A stretch of 64,000 nucleotides of DNA. Source: Nocardia niwae NBRC 108934 = DSM 45340. Its GTDB lineage: Bacteria; Actinomycetota; Actinomycetes; Mycobacteriales; Mycobacteriaceae. Where the stretch lies: assembly GCF_001613465.1 (NCBI RefSeq), contig NZ_BDCK01000041.1, positions 80,465 to 144,464 on the forward strand, read 5' to 3'. The translations under genes were made by a program, and so were the position numbers. The stretch's first letter is position 1. Each line of letters starts with the position of its first letter. Below the pieces are notes generated by a model that saw only the letters and a list, made by a program, of their open reading frames with translations, made no database searches and was not told where the DNA came from. This document shows, piece after piece, positions 14,808-24,105 of the stretch.

Positions 14808-16538
14808 TCACCAGCTCGGCAACGGAATTTCTCGGTCGGCGGAATGTGCGGCGCCGAGCCGGGTCGCGGGTGTCGCGAAGTCCGTAATGACCTCGCCTGA
14901 TGCGGTGATTCGGAGCACCGCGTCGGCGCGCTGGTCGTCCGGTAGCTGATGTGTGACGACAACCACGGTCCGTTCGGGTTCGACGAGTCCGCTGCCGATG
15001 TCCAGCAGGTCGCGCAACAGCTTCGCTCCCGCCTCGGCTTCCAGGTGTTCCGTCGGTTCGTCCAGCAGCAGTACCCGAGCCGGGGAGACCAGGGCCCGCG
15101 CGAGCAGAATCCGGCGGCGCTGGCCGCCGGAAACGGCTGCCGCTCCCCCGGCAAGACCGGTGTGTACGCCCTCCGGAAGCCCGTTCAGCCAGTCTCCGAG
15201 CCCGACTGCCCGCAAAGCTTCCTCGGCCGCTTCGGCAGTCAGGTCGCCGCGCGCCACCCGCAGGTTCTCCAGCACGGAGGTGCCGAACAGGTGCGCGTCC
15301 TCGGCGAAGAAGGTGACGCCGGGGCGAGGCGTGCCGAACAATCCCGCCCATTTCATCAGCAGGGTCGTCTTGCCCGCGCCGCTGGGGCCGACCACCGCGA
15401 TCCGTCGTGCTCGGGGCAGTTCCGGCATAGCTACGGCGATCGGCCGGGCCGAGCTCGTGATGTTCGTCCGGCGTGCCCAGGGGTCCACCGTGCTGGTAGT
15501 GGCCGCGAAGTCGTCCAGGCGATGCAGTGCCAGCCGGGCGGTCGTCAATGCCTGTGCCGCCGCGGGCAGCGGGCCGACCGCTTCGAAAGCCGAGAGGGGC
15601 AAGAGGACCAGCACGACGAGCGCCATGGGTGTCATCCCACCGGCCGCGCCCCCGTCCGGGCCGTAGAGAGTGATGCCGATCAGCAGGGCGCCGAATACGG
15701 CGGCTCCGATCGAGAGTGGCGTGGCGGCGGCCGACCAAGCGCTGCGCGCGGCCGCGCGGTCCTCCGCGGCGACCGCCCGTCGCGATGCCGCTGCTGCGGC
15801 GGCGAGGGCTGCGTCGAGCCGACCGGCGACGCGCAGTTCGGCGGCGTGGTCGAGTACGGTCAGTGCCTGCGCCGTGAACTCCGCGCGGTCGGCGCGGACG
15901 GCACGTTCCGCCTCGGACGCCGCCTTGGCCGACAACCACGGCGCGAGCACGCCCGACAGCGCCAGCGCACCGGCCAGGATGGCGGCCGCCGGGAGTGAGA
16001 TCGTGGCCAGGAGTGCGACGGCGGCGACCGAGAGGACGAGGGCGACCGCGACGGGCACGAATACGCGGACCACGACGGCGCCCAAATCATCGATGTCGCT
16101 GCCGATGCGGACCAGGAGATCACCGCGGCGCGGCGGCTTCCCGCCCGGCCGGTCGTCCACGCCCCCGGAGCTTTCGGGCCGGCGCAGCCAGAAATCGGAG
16201 CGCGCCAGCGCGCGGTAGACCGTGGTTCGTGCGGTGGTCATAGCGCGCAGCGCGACGTCGTGCGTGGCAAGACGCTCCAGGTAACGGCACAGGCCACGCG
16301 AGATGCCGAGCGCGCGCACCGCGACGACGGCGATGCTCAGGTCGAGCACCGGTGGCATCTGCCAGGCGCGCGCGATCAGCCAGGCCGCCAGCGCCGCGAG
16401 CCCGAGCCCGCTGCCCAGCGCCAGCACGCCCCACCCGATCGCCACCGCGACTCGCGCGCGGGACAATTCGAGCAGCGCCCACATCCGGCGCAGATCACCG
16501 AACACCGTGGAGCCTGCGTGGGACACAGTCCGCGTCAT
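14808..16538 (-). CDS. cydC: heterodimeric ABC exporter subunit CydC
   Basis: 576 residues: a membrane domain of six helices (about 20-310) and a nucleotide-binding domain (about 345-560) with Walker A GPSGAGKTT, signature VSGGQRRR and Walker B VLLLDEPTEHL. CydDC exports reduced thiols and binds heme, and is needed to assemble cytochrome bd. The most upstream start in frame is ATG 16538. It lies 289 nt after cydD, an unusually long gap inside the operon with no gene visible in it. Confidence 0.92.
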   Translation of the reverse strand: MTRTVSHAGSTVFGDLRRMWALLELSRARVAVAIGWGVLALGSGLGLAALAAWLIARAWQMPPVLDLSIAVVAVRALGISRGLCRYLERLATHDVALRAMTTARTTVYRALARSDFWLRRPESSGGVDDRPGGKPPRRGDLLVRIGSDIDDLGAVVVRVFVPVAVALVLSVAAVALLATISLPAAAILAGALALSGVLAPWLSAKAASEAERAVRADRAEFTAQALTVLDHAAELRVAGRLDAALAAAAAASRRAVAAEDRAAARSAWSAAATPLSIGAAVFGALLIGITLYGPDGGAAGGMTPMALVVLVLLPLSAFEAVGPLPAAAQALTTARLALHRLDDFAATTSTVDPWARRTNITSSARPIAVAMPELPRARRIAVVGPSGAGKTTLLMKWAGLFGTPRPGVTFFAEDAHLFGTSVLENLRVARGDLTAEAAEEALRAVGLGDWLNGLPEGVHTGLAGGAAAVSGGQRRRILLARALVSPARVLLLDEPTEHLEAEAGAKLLRDLLDIGSGLVEPERTVVVVTHQLPDDQRADAVLRITASGEVITDFATPATRLGAAHSADREIPLPSW

Positions 16539-16827
16539 CGCGATCGCCCCGCTTTCCCGACCCTCGCGCCCACTCGGGCATCTCGTCCAGCCAGCAGCGG
16601 CCGCTCTCCGAACTCACAGGTAGATGTGCCGGGCGAGGCGGCGATGACCACCGGACCGCCTGTCCGCTCGGTGACGAACCAGTCGGCGCTCGACCGACGA
16701 GTTTCGCTGAGCGCACCTACCTCGTGACGTGACCGGATACGGTCGCCATCGGCCAGATCATCCCGTGGGGCCGCGCCTGGGCAGGTGAGAGGCGGACGGT
16801 TTGCCCAGCCGGCGATGCTCCCCGCGC

Positions 16828-18786
16828 TCATCGCAGGACCTCCGCTCGGTCCGCGTGTACCTCGACGACCTGGTCGGCGGCGGCCAGGACGGTCGGGCGG
16901 TGGCCGATGACGACGACCGTCGCACCCGCACGGGCCCGCACCTGGAGGGCGGCCAGCACGGTGGCTTCGGCGGCAGGGTCGAGGTGGGCGGTCGGCTCGT
17001 CGAGCAGCAGGATCGGGTGGTCGGCGGCCAGCACCCTGGTCAGCGCGAGGCGCTGGCGCTGTCCGAGGGACAGGCCGGTGCCGCCGGGGCCGACCACGGT
17101 GTTCCAGCGATGGGGCAGATCGTCGAGTACCGCATCGAATCCCGTTGCGAGACAAGCATCTTCGAGGTCGTCGAGGACACGGGCCGGGCCGCGGGCAGTG
17201 TGGTCCATCGTTCGAGCACCGAGCAGTTCGAGGTTGTCTCGCAGCGTGCCGGGCACCAGTACCGGCCGCTGCGGTAGCCAGGCCACGTGTGCCCACCATC
17301 GGTCCGGGTCCAGTTTCCGGACGTCCACGCCGTCGACGGTCACGGCACCTCGGTCCGGCGTGATCAAGCCCAGGATCGCCTGTAGCGCGGTCGACTTCCC
17401 GCTTCCATTGGGACCGGCCAGCACAGTGAGTGAGCCGGGCAGCAGGATCGCCGACAGACCAGCGGGGGCGAATCCCTCGCGCGCCTGGACCGACAGGTCG
17501 CGGAGTTCGACCGTGCCGGGGCCCGTGGAGCCGCCACCATGCGCCGCCACCATGGCTGCCTCCGGCACGGTGCGGCGGTCGCTCGGATCGACGCAACCAC
17601 GCTCCTCCGGTGCCGCCGCATCCTCCACGCCGAGACCGGGTCGCCATTCGACCGAGTCGACGTCAGAGTCCGCCGCCACCCCCTCCCCGCCTCGGCCATG
17701 CCGCAACTCGCACAACTCGACATCAGAGTCCGCCGCCGTGCCGGTCCCGCCGACGACGCGCTCGGCAGGCGTGGACTCGAGAATCGCGAATGCCTTGTCG
17801 GCCGCCGCCATACCGTCCTGGGCGGCATGGAACCGTTCGCCCACCATGCGCAGCGGCAGGTACACCTCCGGGGCCAGTATCAGCGCAACCAGGCCCGCGT
17901 AGAGACTCATCTCGCCGAACACCAGCCGCAGCCCGATGGAGACCGCGATCAGGGCCACGCTGAGGGTCGCGAGCAGTTCCAGCACCATCGAGGACAGGAA
18001 CGCCATCCGCAGCGCCCGCATGGTGCGCTGCCGTAAGGCGTCACCGAGATCGCGGACGCGGTGCTGCATGGTGCGCGGGTGTCCGGCGCTCTCCTCCTCC
18101 CCCCGCGTGGCCGCCTTCGCGTCACCGGTCTCACGGCCGAGTGCCCGCAACGTCGGCATGCCCGCGAACAGGTCGAGCAATTGGTCCGACAACCGGGTGG
18201 TGGCGGCGAGCGTGGCTTCGGCCCGTCCCTCGGTCAGCAATCCGATGAGGACCATGAAGATCGGGATGAGCGGCAAGGTGATCACCGCGATCACCCCGGA
18301 CGTGAGATCGTGCGCCGCGATGACCGCGAGCACGACCGGCGGCACCAGAACGGCCAGCAGCAGTGCGGGCAGGTAGCCGACGAGATAGCCGCGCAGCCCG
18401 GACAATCCCGAGCCGACGACGACCGCCAGCTCCGTCCGGCGCGTGTCGAGTTCGCGGGGCGACAGCCGTGCACAGGACGCGAGCACCGCGCCCTCCAGCT
18501 CCGCCACCACGCTCGCGCCCGCCCGGTGCGCCAGCCGGGACTGCGACCAGGTGGCGAGTACCCGCACCGCGATGACGAGCGCGAGCACGCTCAGTTCGAC
18601 CGTCCACGCGCCGAGCGTGCGCGCGGCCGGATCGGTGACGACTCCGGCCAGTACGCGTCCGATCAGCGCCGCGGCCGCCACGATCGCGCCGGTGACGACC
18701 AGTGACAACGCCACGCTCAGCACGAGGTAGCTGCGCGCGGAGCGCGCGTACCGCCACAGGCGCGGATCGATCGGCGGGCGGGCCAT
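16828..18786 (-). CDS. cydD: heterodimeric ABC exporter subunit CydD
   Basis: 652 residues, longer than typical CydD (about 530-590). Membrane domain about 15-330, nucleotide-binding domain about 425-645 with Walker A GPNGSGKST, a signature of the form LSLGQRQR (instead of LSGGQ) and Walker B ILLLDEPTAHLD. Between them, residues about 340-425 form a polar acidic linker in which AADSDV occurs twice; this insertion explains the extra length. It starts 4 nt after the cydB stop, so the genes are tightly linked. Confidence 0.92.
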   Translation of the reverse strand: MARPPIDPRLWRYARSARSYLVLSVALSLVVTGAIVAAAALIGRVLAGVVTDPAARTLGAWTVELSVLALVIAVRVLATWSQSRLAHRAGASVVAELEGAVLASCARLSPRELDTRRTELAVVVGSGLSGLRGYLVGYLPALLLAVLVPPVVLAVIAAHDLTSGVIAVITLPLIPIFMVLIGLLTEGRAEATLAATTRLSDQLLDLFAGMPTLRALGRETGDAKAATRGEEESAGHPRTMQHRVRDLGDALRQRTMRALRMAFLSSMVLELLATLSVALIAVSIGLRLVFGEMSLYAGLVALILAPEVYLPLRMVGERFHAAQDGMAAADKAFAILESTPAERVVGGTGTAADSDVELCELRHGRGGEGVAADSDVDSVEWRPGLGVEDAAAPEERGCVDPSDRRTVPEAAMVAAHGGGSTGPGTVELRDLSVQAREGFAPAGLSAILLPGSLTVLAGPNGSGKSTALQAILGLITPDRGAVTVDGVDVRKLDPDRWWAHVAWLPQRPVLVPGTLRDNLELLGARTMDHTARGPARVLDDLEDACLATGFDAVLDDLPHRWNTVVGPGGTGLSLGQRQRLALTRVLAADHPILLLDEPTAHLDPAAEATVLAALQVRARAGATVVVIGHRPTVLAAADQVVEVHADRAEVLR

Positions 18787-18790
18787 GGCG

Positions 18791-19822
18791 TCAATCCTGT
18801 ACGGGCCGCAAGGGCAGTCCGACCGGGGGCGGGATCTGCTCGACGGTGATCCGCTTGCGGAACACCCAGTACGTCCAGCCCTGGTACACCAGCACGACCG
18901 GCGTGACGAGCAGTGCTGCCCAGCTCATCACCTTCAGCGTGTACGGCGTCGAGGACGCGTTGTGGATGGTCAGGTCGAATGCCGCGTCGATCGTCGAAGG
19001 AAGCACATTCGGGAACAGCGACCCGAACAGCAGCGCGGTCGCCGCCGCGACGGTCACCGTGGTGCCGGTGAATGCCCACCCGTCACGTCGCGCGAGATCG
19101 GCGGCCACCGCGACAACCAGGCCGAGGACGGCCAGCCCCAGCGGGATCCAGGTCCAGTCCGCGCCGTAGGACAGTTGGGTCCACAGCCCGAATCCGCCGA
19201 CCACGACCGCCGTCGGCGCCGCCAGGAGCCGGGCGGCGCGCCGCGCGTCGTCGCGGACCTCGCCCGCGGTCTTGAGCACCAGGAACATCGCGCCGTGCAG
19301 CGCGAACAGCAGCCCGGTCGCCAGCCCGCCGAGCAGGGCGTAGGGCCCGAACAGATCCGCCAGGGAGCCCGCGAACTGCTTCTTGTCGTTCAGCGGAACG
19401 CCGTGCACCACGTTGGCGAACACCCAGCCCCAGGCCAGCGCCGGGATCCAGGAACCGATGCCGATGCCGATGTCGCAGCGGGCCCGCCAGCGCGGGTCGT
19501 CGATCTTGCCGCGGTACTCGATGGCGCAGATCCGCAGGATCAGCGCGACGAGCACCAGCAGCAACGCCAGGTAGAAGCCGGAGAACAGGCTGGCGTACCA
19601 CTCCGGGAACGCGGCGAACATCGCCGCGCCCGCGGTGATCAGCCAGACCTCGTTGGCGTCCCACACCGGCCCGATCGTGTTGAGCACCGCGCGCCTGCGG
19701 CGGTCGGACTTCTTGCCGAGGATCGGCATGAGCATGCCGACGCCGAAGTCGAAGCCCTCCAACACGAAGTAGCCGGTGAACAGTACGCCGATCAGGACGA
19801 ACCAGAACTCTTGCAAACTCAT
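18791..19822 (-). CDS. cydB: cytochrome bd ubiquinol/menaquinol oxidase subunit II
   Basis: 343 residues with about eight to nine membrane helices. The N-terminus MSLQEFWFVLIGVLFTGYFVLEGFD (split here by family alignment) is typical, including the conserved GFDFGVG stretch and WDANEVWLI. CydB stabilises the heme-bearing CydA and provides part of the proton/oxygen pathway. It follows cydA by 9 nt in cydABDC. Confidence 0.96.
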   Translation of the reverse strand: MSLQEFWFVLIGVLFTGYFVLEGFDFGVGMLMPILGKKSDRRRRAVLNTIGPVWDANEVWLITAGAAMFAAFPEWYASLFSGFYLALLLVLVALILRICAIEYRGKIDDPRWRARCDIGIGIGSWIPALAWGWVFANVVHGVPLNDKKQFAGSLADLFGPYALLGGLATGLLFALHGAMFLVLKTAGEVRDDARRAARLLAAPTAVVVGGFGLWTQLSYGADWTWIPLGLAVLGLVVAVAADLARRDGWAFTGTTVTVAAATALLFGSLFPNVLPSTIDAAFDLTIHNASSTPYTLKVMSWAALLVTPVVLVYQGWTYWVFRKRITVEQIPPPVGLPLRPVQD

Positions 19823-19831
19823 CGCCGGCTC

Positions 19832-21325
19832 CTAGTAGGCGAACGAAAGTTGTTCGACGGCAGGTTCTTCGGCGCGGGGGCCGCCCGAAGGCGTGTCCGT
19901 GCCGTGCGGCTCGGCCGCGGCGGGCGCGGCCGGGTCGGGGCCGTGGATCACGTACCGGCGCATCAGGTAGAACCACACGATCGCGAGGGCGCCGTACAGC
20001 AGCGTGAAGGTGATCAGCGAGACGAGCACGACGCCCGGCGAGTGGTTCGAGACGCCCTGCTGCACGGTCAGGCGCAGGTTCGGGTCGCCGGTGGGATTGG
20101 GGACGACCACCCAGGGCTGACGGCCCATCTCGGTGAACACCCATCCTGCGCTGTTGGCCAGGAACGGTGTCGGGATGACCAGCAGGCTCAGCCAGGCGAA
20201 CCAGCGCTGGTCCGGCACCCGCCCGCGGCGAGTGAGCCACAGACCGGCGAGCGCGAGCAGCGCCGAACCCGCCGACAGCCCGATCATGGCGCGGAACGAC
20301 CAGTAGGTGACGAACAGGTTGGGCCGGTAGTCGCCGACGCCGAACTTCTCGTTGTAGGCCTTCTGCAGGTCGACCACGCCGTCCAGCGTCACGCCGGTGA
20401 ACTCGCCCTTCGCCAGCCAGGGCAGCACGTACGGCACTTCGAGTACGTGCGTCACGCTGTCGCAGTTGTTGTGCGTACCGACGGTGAGCACGGAGAAATC
20501 GGGGTCGGGTGCGGTGTGGCACAACGATTCCGCCGAGGCCATCTTCATCGGCTGCTGTTCGAACATCAGCTTGCCTTGCACATCACCGGTGTAGACCAGC
20601 GCGGCCAGCGACACGATCAGCACCGCGATACCCGCCCGTGCCGCGGGCCGCCACATCGCACGCGCCTCGGCCATTTTCGCCGCGTCGCCGCTGCGCGCGC
20701 TGCGCACCATCCACCAACCCGCGATGCCGGCGACGAAGGTGCCCGCGGTGAGGAAGGACCCGGCCACCACGTGCGGGAAGGCCGCCAGCAAGGTGTTGTT
20801 GGTGAGCACGTCCACGATGCTCTGCAGTTCCGCGCGGCCGGTTTCCGGGTTGTAGCGCGCCCCGACCGGATGCTGCATGAACGAGTTGGCCGCGACGATG
20901 AAGTACGCCGAGGCGTTCACGCCGATCGCGACCATCCAGATCGCGCCCAGGTGCAGCAATTTCGGCAACCGGGTCCAGCCGAAGATCCACAGGCCGAGGA
21001 AGGTCGACTCCATGAAGAAGGCGATCAGGCCTTCCAGCGCCAGCGGTGCCCCGAAGACGTCGCCGACGAACCGGGAGTACTCGCTCCAGTTCATGCCGAA
21101 CTGGAACTCCTGCACGATGCCGGTCGCGACGCCGAGCGCGAAGTTGATCAGGAACAGCTTGCCGAAGAACTTGGTCAGCCGCAGCCAGTGCTGCTTGCCG
21201 GTGACGACCCAGGCCGTCTGCATGGCGGCCACCAGCGGCGCGAGACCGATGGTCAGTGGCACCAGGAGGAAGTGATAGACGGTGGTGATGCCGAACTGCC
21301 ATCGGGAGATGTCCAAGGCGTTCAA
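19832..21325 (-). CDS. cydA: cytochrome bd oxidase subunit I
   Basis: 497 residues. It reduces oxygen to water with electrons from menaquinol and works at low oxygen or under nitric oxide stress. Heme ligands are visible: His18 (TVYHFLL), His185 (FPHVVAGS) and the Met within EMGRQPW. The quinol-binding Q-loop is of the short type. The start is a TTG at 21325 (MNALDISRWQFG), supported by an AGGAGG Shine-Dalgarno 5 nt upstream. A palindromic operator candidate lies just upstream at 21341-21360. Confidence 0.96.
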   Translation of the reverse strand: MNALDISRWQFGITTVYHFLLVPLTIGLAPLVAAMQTAWVVTGKQHWLRLTKFFGKLFLINFALGVATGIVQEFQFGMNWSEYSRFVGDVFGAPLALEGLIAFFMESTFLGLWIFGWTRLPKLLHLGAIWMVAIGVNASAYFIVAANSFMQHPVGARYNPETGRAELQSIVDVLTNNTLLAAFPHVVAGSFLTAGTFVAGIAGWWMVRSARSGDAAKMAEARAMWRPAARAGIAVLIVSLAALVYTGDVQGKLMFEQQPMKMASAESLCHTAPDPDFSVLTVGTHNNCDSVTHVLEVPYVLPWLAKGEFTGVTLDGVVDLQKAYNEKFGVGDYRPNLFVTYWSFRAMIGLSAGSALLALAGLWLTRRGRVPDQRWFAWLSLLVIPTPFLANSAGWVFTEMGRQPWVVVPNPTGDPNLRLTVQQGVSNHSPGVVLVSLITFTLLYGALAIVWFYLMRRYVIHGPDPAAPAAAEPHGTDTPSGGPRAEEPAVEQLSFAY

Positions 21326-21340
21326 GCCGGCCTCCTGGGT

Positions 21341-21360
21341 GTCTACGACGTGTCGTAGTA
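21341..21360 (-). promoter_or_regulatory. palindromic operator candidate upstream of cydA
   Basis: Minus-strand TACTACGACACGTCGTAGAC contains CTACGAC and GTCGTAG half-sites (7 bp each, 2-nt spacer). It lies 16-35 nt before the TTG start, next to the Shine-Dalgarno, so repressor binding could block the start of the transcript. TAC...GTA half-sites recall BlaI/MecI-type repressors, but the regulator is unknown. Confidence 0.45.
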
Positions 21361-21585
21361 AGACTACGTCGGAGACGGTTCGGGACTAATGAGTCCTGGG
21401 CCACGTACCTGGGCTGATTCCGCCGGTTCCGACCCGTTTCCCGTGCTCATCGCCGCCCCGTGCCCGCCCGGATAGGACGGAGATCACGGAGCGACGCCGA
21501 TCACCGCGACGGCACCGGCATCCCCGCCCCGGCCCCGAGCGCCGAACACCACCCCAGCCGGAACCCAACCGACCACCCGAGCCGA

Positions 21586-21660
21586 CCCCAGCCGACGCAC
21601 CAACTGATCGCCCCAGCCGACGCGCCAACTGATCTAGTCAACCAACGCGACAACTGATCC
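21586..21660. repeat. three imperfect 25-bp tandem repeats
   Basis: Units 21586-21610 and 21611-21635 differ at two positions; 21636-21660 is more diverged. All share the ending CAACTGATC. They lie in the 460-nt gene-free stretch between pabC and cydA, which is otherwise proline-codon-like low-complexity sequence without a supported gene. Confidence 0.7.
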
Positions 21661-21741
21661 CGTCAGCACATGGGCAACTCACCGGGTACGCCCAGAACCC
21701 GCGCGGCACCCAACGCAGGACCTGAACGCGACTCCGGCGCT

Positions 21742-21776
21742 CCCGACTGGTACGGCCTGAAGACGCGGAGAGGCGG
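21742..21776 (+). repeat. dispersed intergenic repeat, copy 2
   Basis: Same core as the copy at 14550-14583 (GTACGGCCTGA plus CGGAGAGGCGG) with a few substitutions. It ends 9 nt before the end of the pabC coding region, so it would be transcribed in the pabC 3' end. Confidence 0.7.
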
Positions 21777-21785
21777 GCCAGCCCC

Positions 21786-22706
21786 TCACCAGTCGCCGAT
21801 GGCTCCTGCCCGTTCGATGCCGCGATCGACCAGCCCGATGATCTCTTCGGCGTTGTCCGGCGCGGACATCCGCAGCCCGTCCAGCGAATTGACCCGCGCC
21901 GCAAGAGAAATGCTCGACAGCATCCAGACGCTGTCGCAGGTGAGGAGGTCGGCGGTGAACAGCGAGTCGTAGCGGCATTGCCAGCCCGCCTTCTCGGCTT
22001 CGGCGAACAGCGCCCGCTGGGTGACGCCGGGCAGCACGCCGTTCTTGGCGGGCGGGGTGATCAACTGCTTGTCCCGGGCGATCACCACGGAGGAACGCGG
22101 CCCCTCCAGCACGCGGTTCTCTGTGCTGGTGAAGATCACGTCGTCCGCGCCCATCCGCGCGGCGAACCGCAGGGCCGCCATGTTGGTGGCGTAGGACAGC
22201 GTCTTGGCCCCGAGTAATTGCCACGGCGCCGCCTGCGCGAGATCGATCGAGATGCCGCGCGACAGGGTCACCACGGCGACGCCTTCGCTGCGGGCCTTCT
22301 CCACCCGCTCGGGCACCGGCACCACGAGCACGAAGGCGGTCGGCACCGGCACGGCGGCGGCGAGGTCACCGGTCTTGACCTTGTCGGGGGTGCCCGCCAG
22401 CTCGGAGTCGCGGCCGCGGGTCAGCACCAGCCGCATCACTCCTTCGCGTTCGCTGCCCCACTCCTTGGCCGCGGTCTCCACCGCCTCACGCCATTTGCCC
22501 AGTTCCGGCTCGGGCAGATCGAGCGCCTGTGCGGAGCGGCGCAGTCTGCCTAGATGAAATTCGACCGCACACGCGACTCCCGCGCGCACGAGCACCGTTT
22601 CGAATACACCGTCGCCACGCAATACGCCGATATCGTCCGCAAACAACAACGGCGCATCCGCATCTCGGACAGCGCCATCGAGAGTTACCAGAACTCGATC
22701 CACCAT
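21786..22706 (-). CDS. pabC: aminodeoxychorismate lyase / branched-chain aminotransferase-like (PabC)
   Basis: 306 residues of PLP fold type IV. PabC converts aminodeoxychorismate to p-aminobenzoate and pyruvate for folate synthesis. The catalytic Lys lies in GAKTLSYATNMAALR, and the phosphate-binding region includes GVLPGVTQRALF. ATG 22706 is chosen: a -10 box TACGCT (22718 to 22713) is 6 nt upstream, indicating a leaderless mRNA. It is divergent from ygfZ, as its mycobacterial counterpart is from the equivalent gene. Confidence 0.85.
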   Translation of the reverse strand: MVDRVLVTLDGAVRDADAPLLFADDIGVLRGDGVFETVLVRAGVACAVEFHLGRLRRSAQALDLPEPELGKWREAVETAAKEWGSEREGVMRLVLTRGRDSELAGTPDKVKTGDLAAAVPVPTAFVLVVPVPERVEKARSEGVAVVTLSRGISIDLAQAAPWQLLGAKTLSYATNMAALRFAARMGADDVIFTSTENRVLEGPRSSVVIARDKQLITPPAKNGVLPGVTQRALFAEAEKAGWQCRYDSLFTADLLTCDSVWMLSSISLAARVNSLDGLRMSAPDNAEEIIGLVDRGIERAGAIGDW

Positions 22707-22888
22707 GCGACGAGCGTAGGCGGTGTGAGCGGACAATGCCTATGTCACGGCCACTTTTGCCAGACCTTTTGTGGAGCCGCACCGCAGCGCCCACCGTATT
22801 GCTCGGGCAATGCCGATCGGCTATGCCGCGCTCCGGCGCCGTAGCCCGGTTCGCGCACCGCTGGACGACCCCGCCTACAGTGGGAGAG

Positions 22889-24004
22889 GTGTCCGTGGTC
22901 GTTGCGCCCAGCCCCTTGCTCAGTGTGTCGGGAGCCGTCGCGGGAGCGGCGGGTTCGCCCGACGCCGCCGTCGCCTGGCATTACGGCGATCCGTTCGGTG
23001 AACAGCGCGCCGCGGTGAACCGCGCCGCGATCGTCGACCGCTCGCACCGATTCGTCCTGCGCATCACCGGCGGGGAGCGGCTGACCTGGTTGCACACGAT
23101 CTCCAGTCAGCATGTCGCCGCCCTCGGCGACGGGCAGTCCGCCGAGAACCTCGACCTCGATCTGAACGGCCGGGTCCAGCATCACTTCGTGCTCACCGAA
23201 CTGGACGGCACCGTCTGGATCGATACGGAGGCCGAGCGCGGACCCGATCTGCTCTCGTTCCTGCAGAAGATGGTGTTCTGGGCCGACGCCAAGCCGGTCG
23301 AAGCCGCCGACCACGCGGTGCTCAGCCTGCTCGGCCCGGAAGTGGCCGGACTGGCCGAGACGCTCGGTATCGCCACCCTTCCCGGCGTCTACGCGGCGAC
23401 ACCGCTGCCCGGCGGAGGTTTCCTGCGCCGGATGCCGTGGCCGACGGCGGACTCCTTCGACTTGGTCGTCCCGCGCGACCGGCTGACCGACGTGTGGGCC
23501 CGGCTCACCGGGGCCGGCGCCATCCCGGCGGGGATGTGGGCGTTCGAGGCGCTGCGCGTCGCGGCCGTTCGCCCGCGAATCGGGCTGGACACCGACGAGC
23601 GGACCATCCCGCACGAGGCCCGCTGGATCGGCGGCGTCGCCGAACACGGAGCGGTCCACCTGGACAAAGGCTGCTATCGCGGCCAGGAGACCGTGGCCAG
23701 GGTGCACAACCTCGGCAAGCCGCCGCGGCACCTGCTGCTGCTGCACCTGGACGGCTCGGCGGACGAGCGCCCGGCCACCGGCGACGACGTCACCGCGGGT
23801 GGCCGCGCGGTCGGCAGGCTCGGCACCGTCATCGATCACTACGAGTTCGGCCCGATCGCCCTCGCCTTGGTCAAGCGCGCGGTTCCGGCGGACACCGCGC
23901 TGGTCGCGGGCCCGGTGGCGGCGTCCATCGATCCGGATTCGGTGCCCTCCGACGACGAGCCGCAGGCCGGCCGCCTCGCGGTCGACCGGCTGCGCGGGCG
24001 CTGA
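22889..24004 (+). CDS. ygfZ: folate-dependent YgfZ/IbaA-type Fe-S repair protein
   Basis: 371 residues from GTG 22889, which lies 8 nt after a -10 box TACAGT (22876-22881); GTG 22895 with a GGGAGAGG site is an alternative. The aminomethyltransferase-like fold carries the YgfZ signature KGCYRGQE (260-267, Cys262). YgfZ proteins use tetrahydrofolate in assembly or repair of iron-sulfur enzymes. Being divergent from pabC, a folate gene, fits that dependence. Confidence 0.92.
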   Translation: MSVVVAPSPLLSVSGAVAGAAGSPDAAVAWHYGDPFGEQRAAVNRAAIVDRSHRFVLRITGGERLTWLHTISSQHVAALGDGQSAENLDLDLNGRVQHHFVLTELDGTVWIDTEAERGPDLLSFLQKMVFWADAKPVEAADHAVLSLLGPEVAGLAETLGIATLPGVYAATPLPGGGFLRRMPWPTADSFDLVVPRDRLTDVWARLTGAGAIPAGMWAFEALRVAAVRPRIGLDTDERTIPHEARWIGGVAEHGAVHLDKGCYRGQETVARVHNLGKPPRHLLLLHLDGSADERPATGDDVTAGGRAVGRLGTVIDHYEFGPIALALVKRAVPADTALVAGPVAASIDPDSVPSDDEPQAGRLAVDRLRGR

Positions 24005-24105
24005 TCCGTTGGCGGAACACCGGCCGGCGTGGGACTTCTCCCAGCCGACATCCCCACCCCTGCTCAACGCCGAGCTCCCCATTCGTGACGAGAGGAGCGC
24101 CGCTC

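Noticed and set aside
18785..21358. An 857-codon plus-strand open frame opposite cydB and cydA
   Set aside because: It is antisense to clearly conserved cyd genes, has extreme Arg/His/Gln composition and no domain; it results from the high-GC third codon positions.
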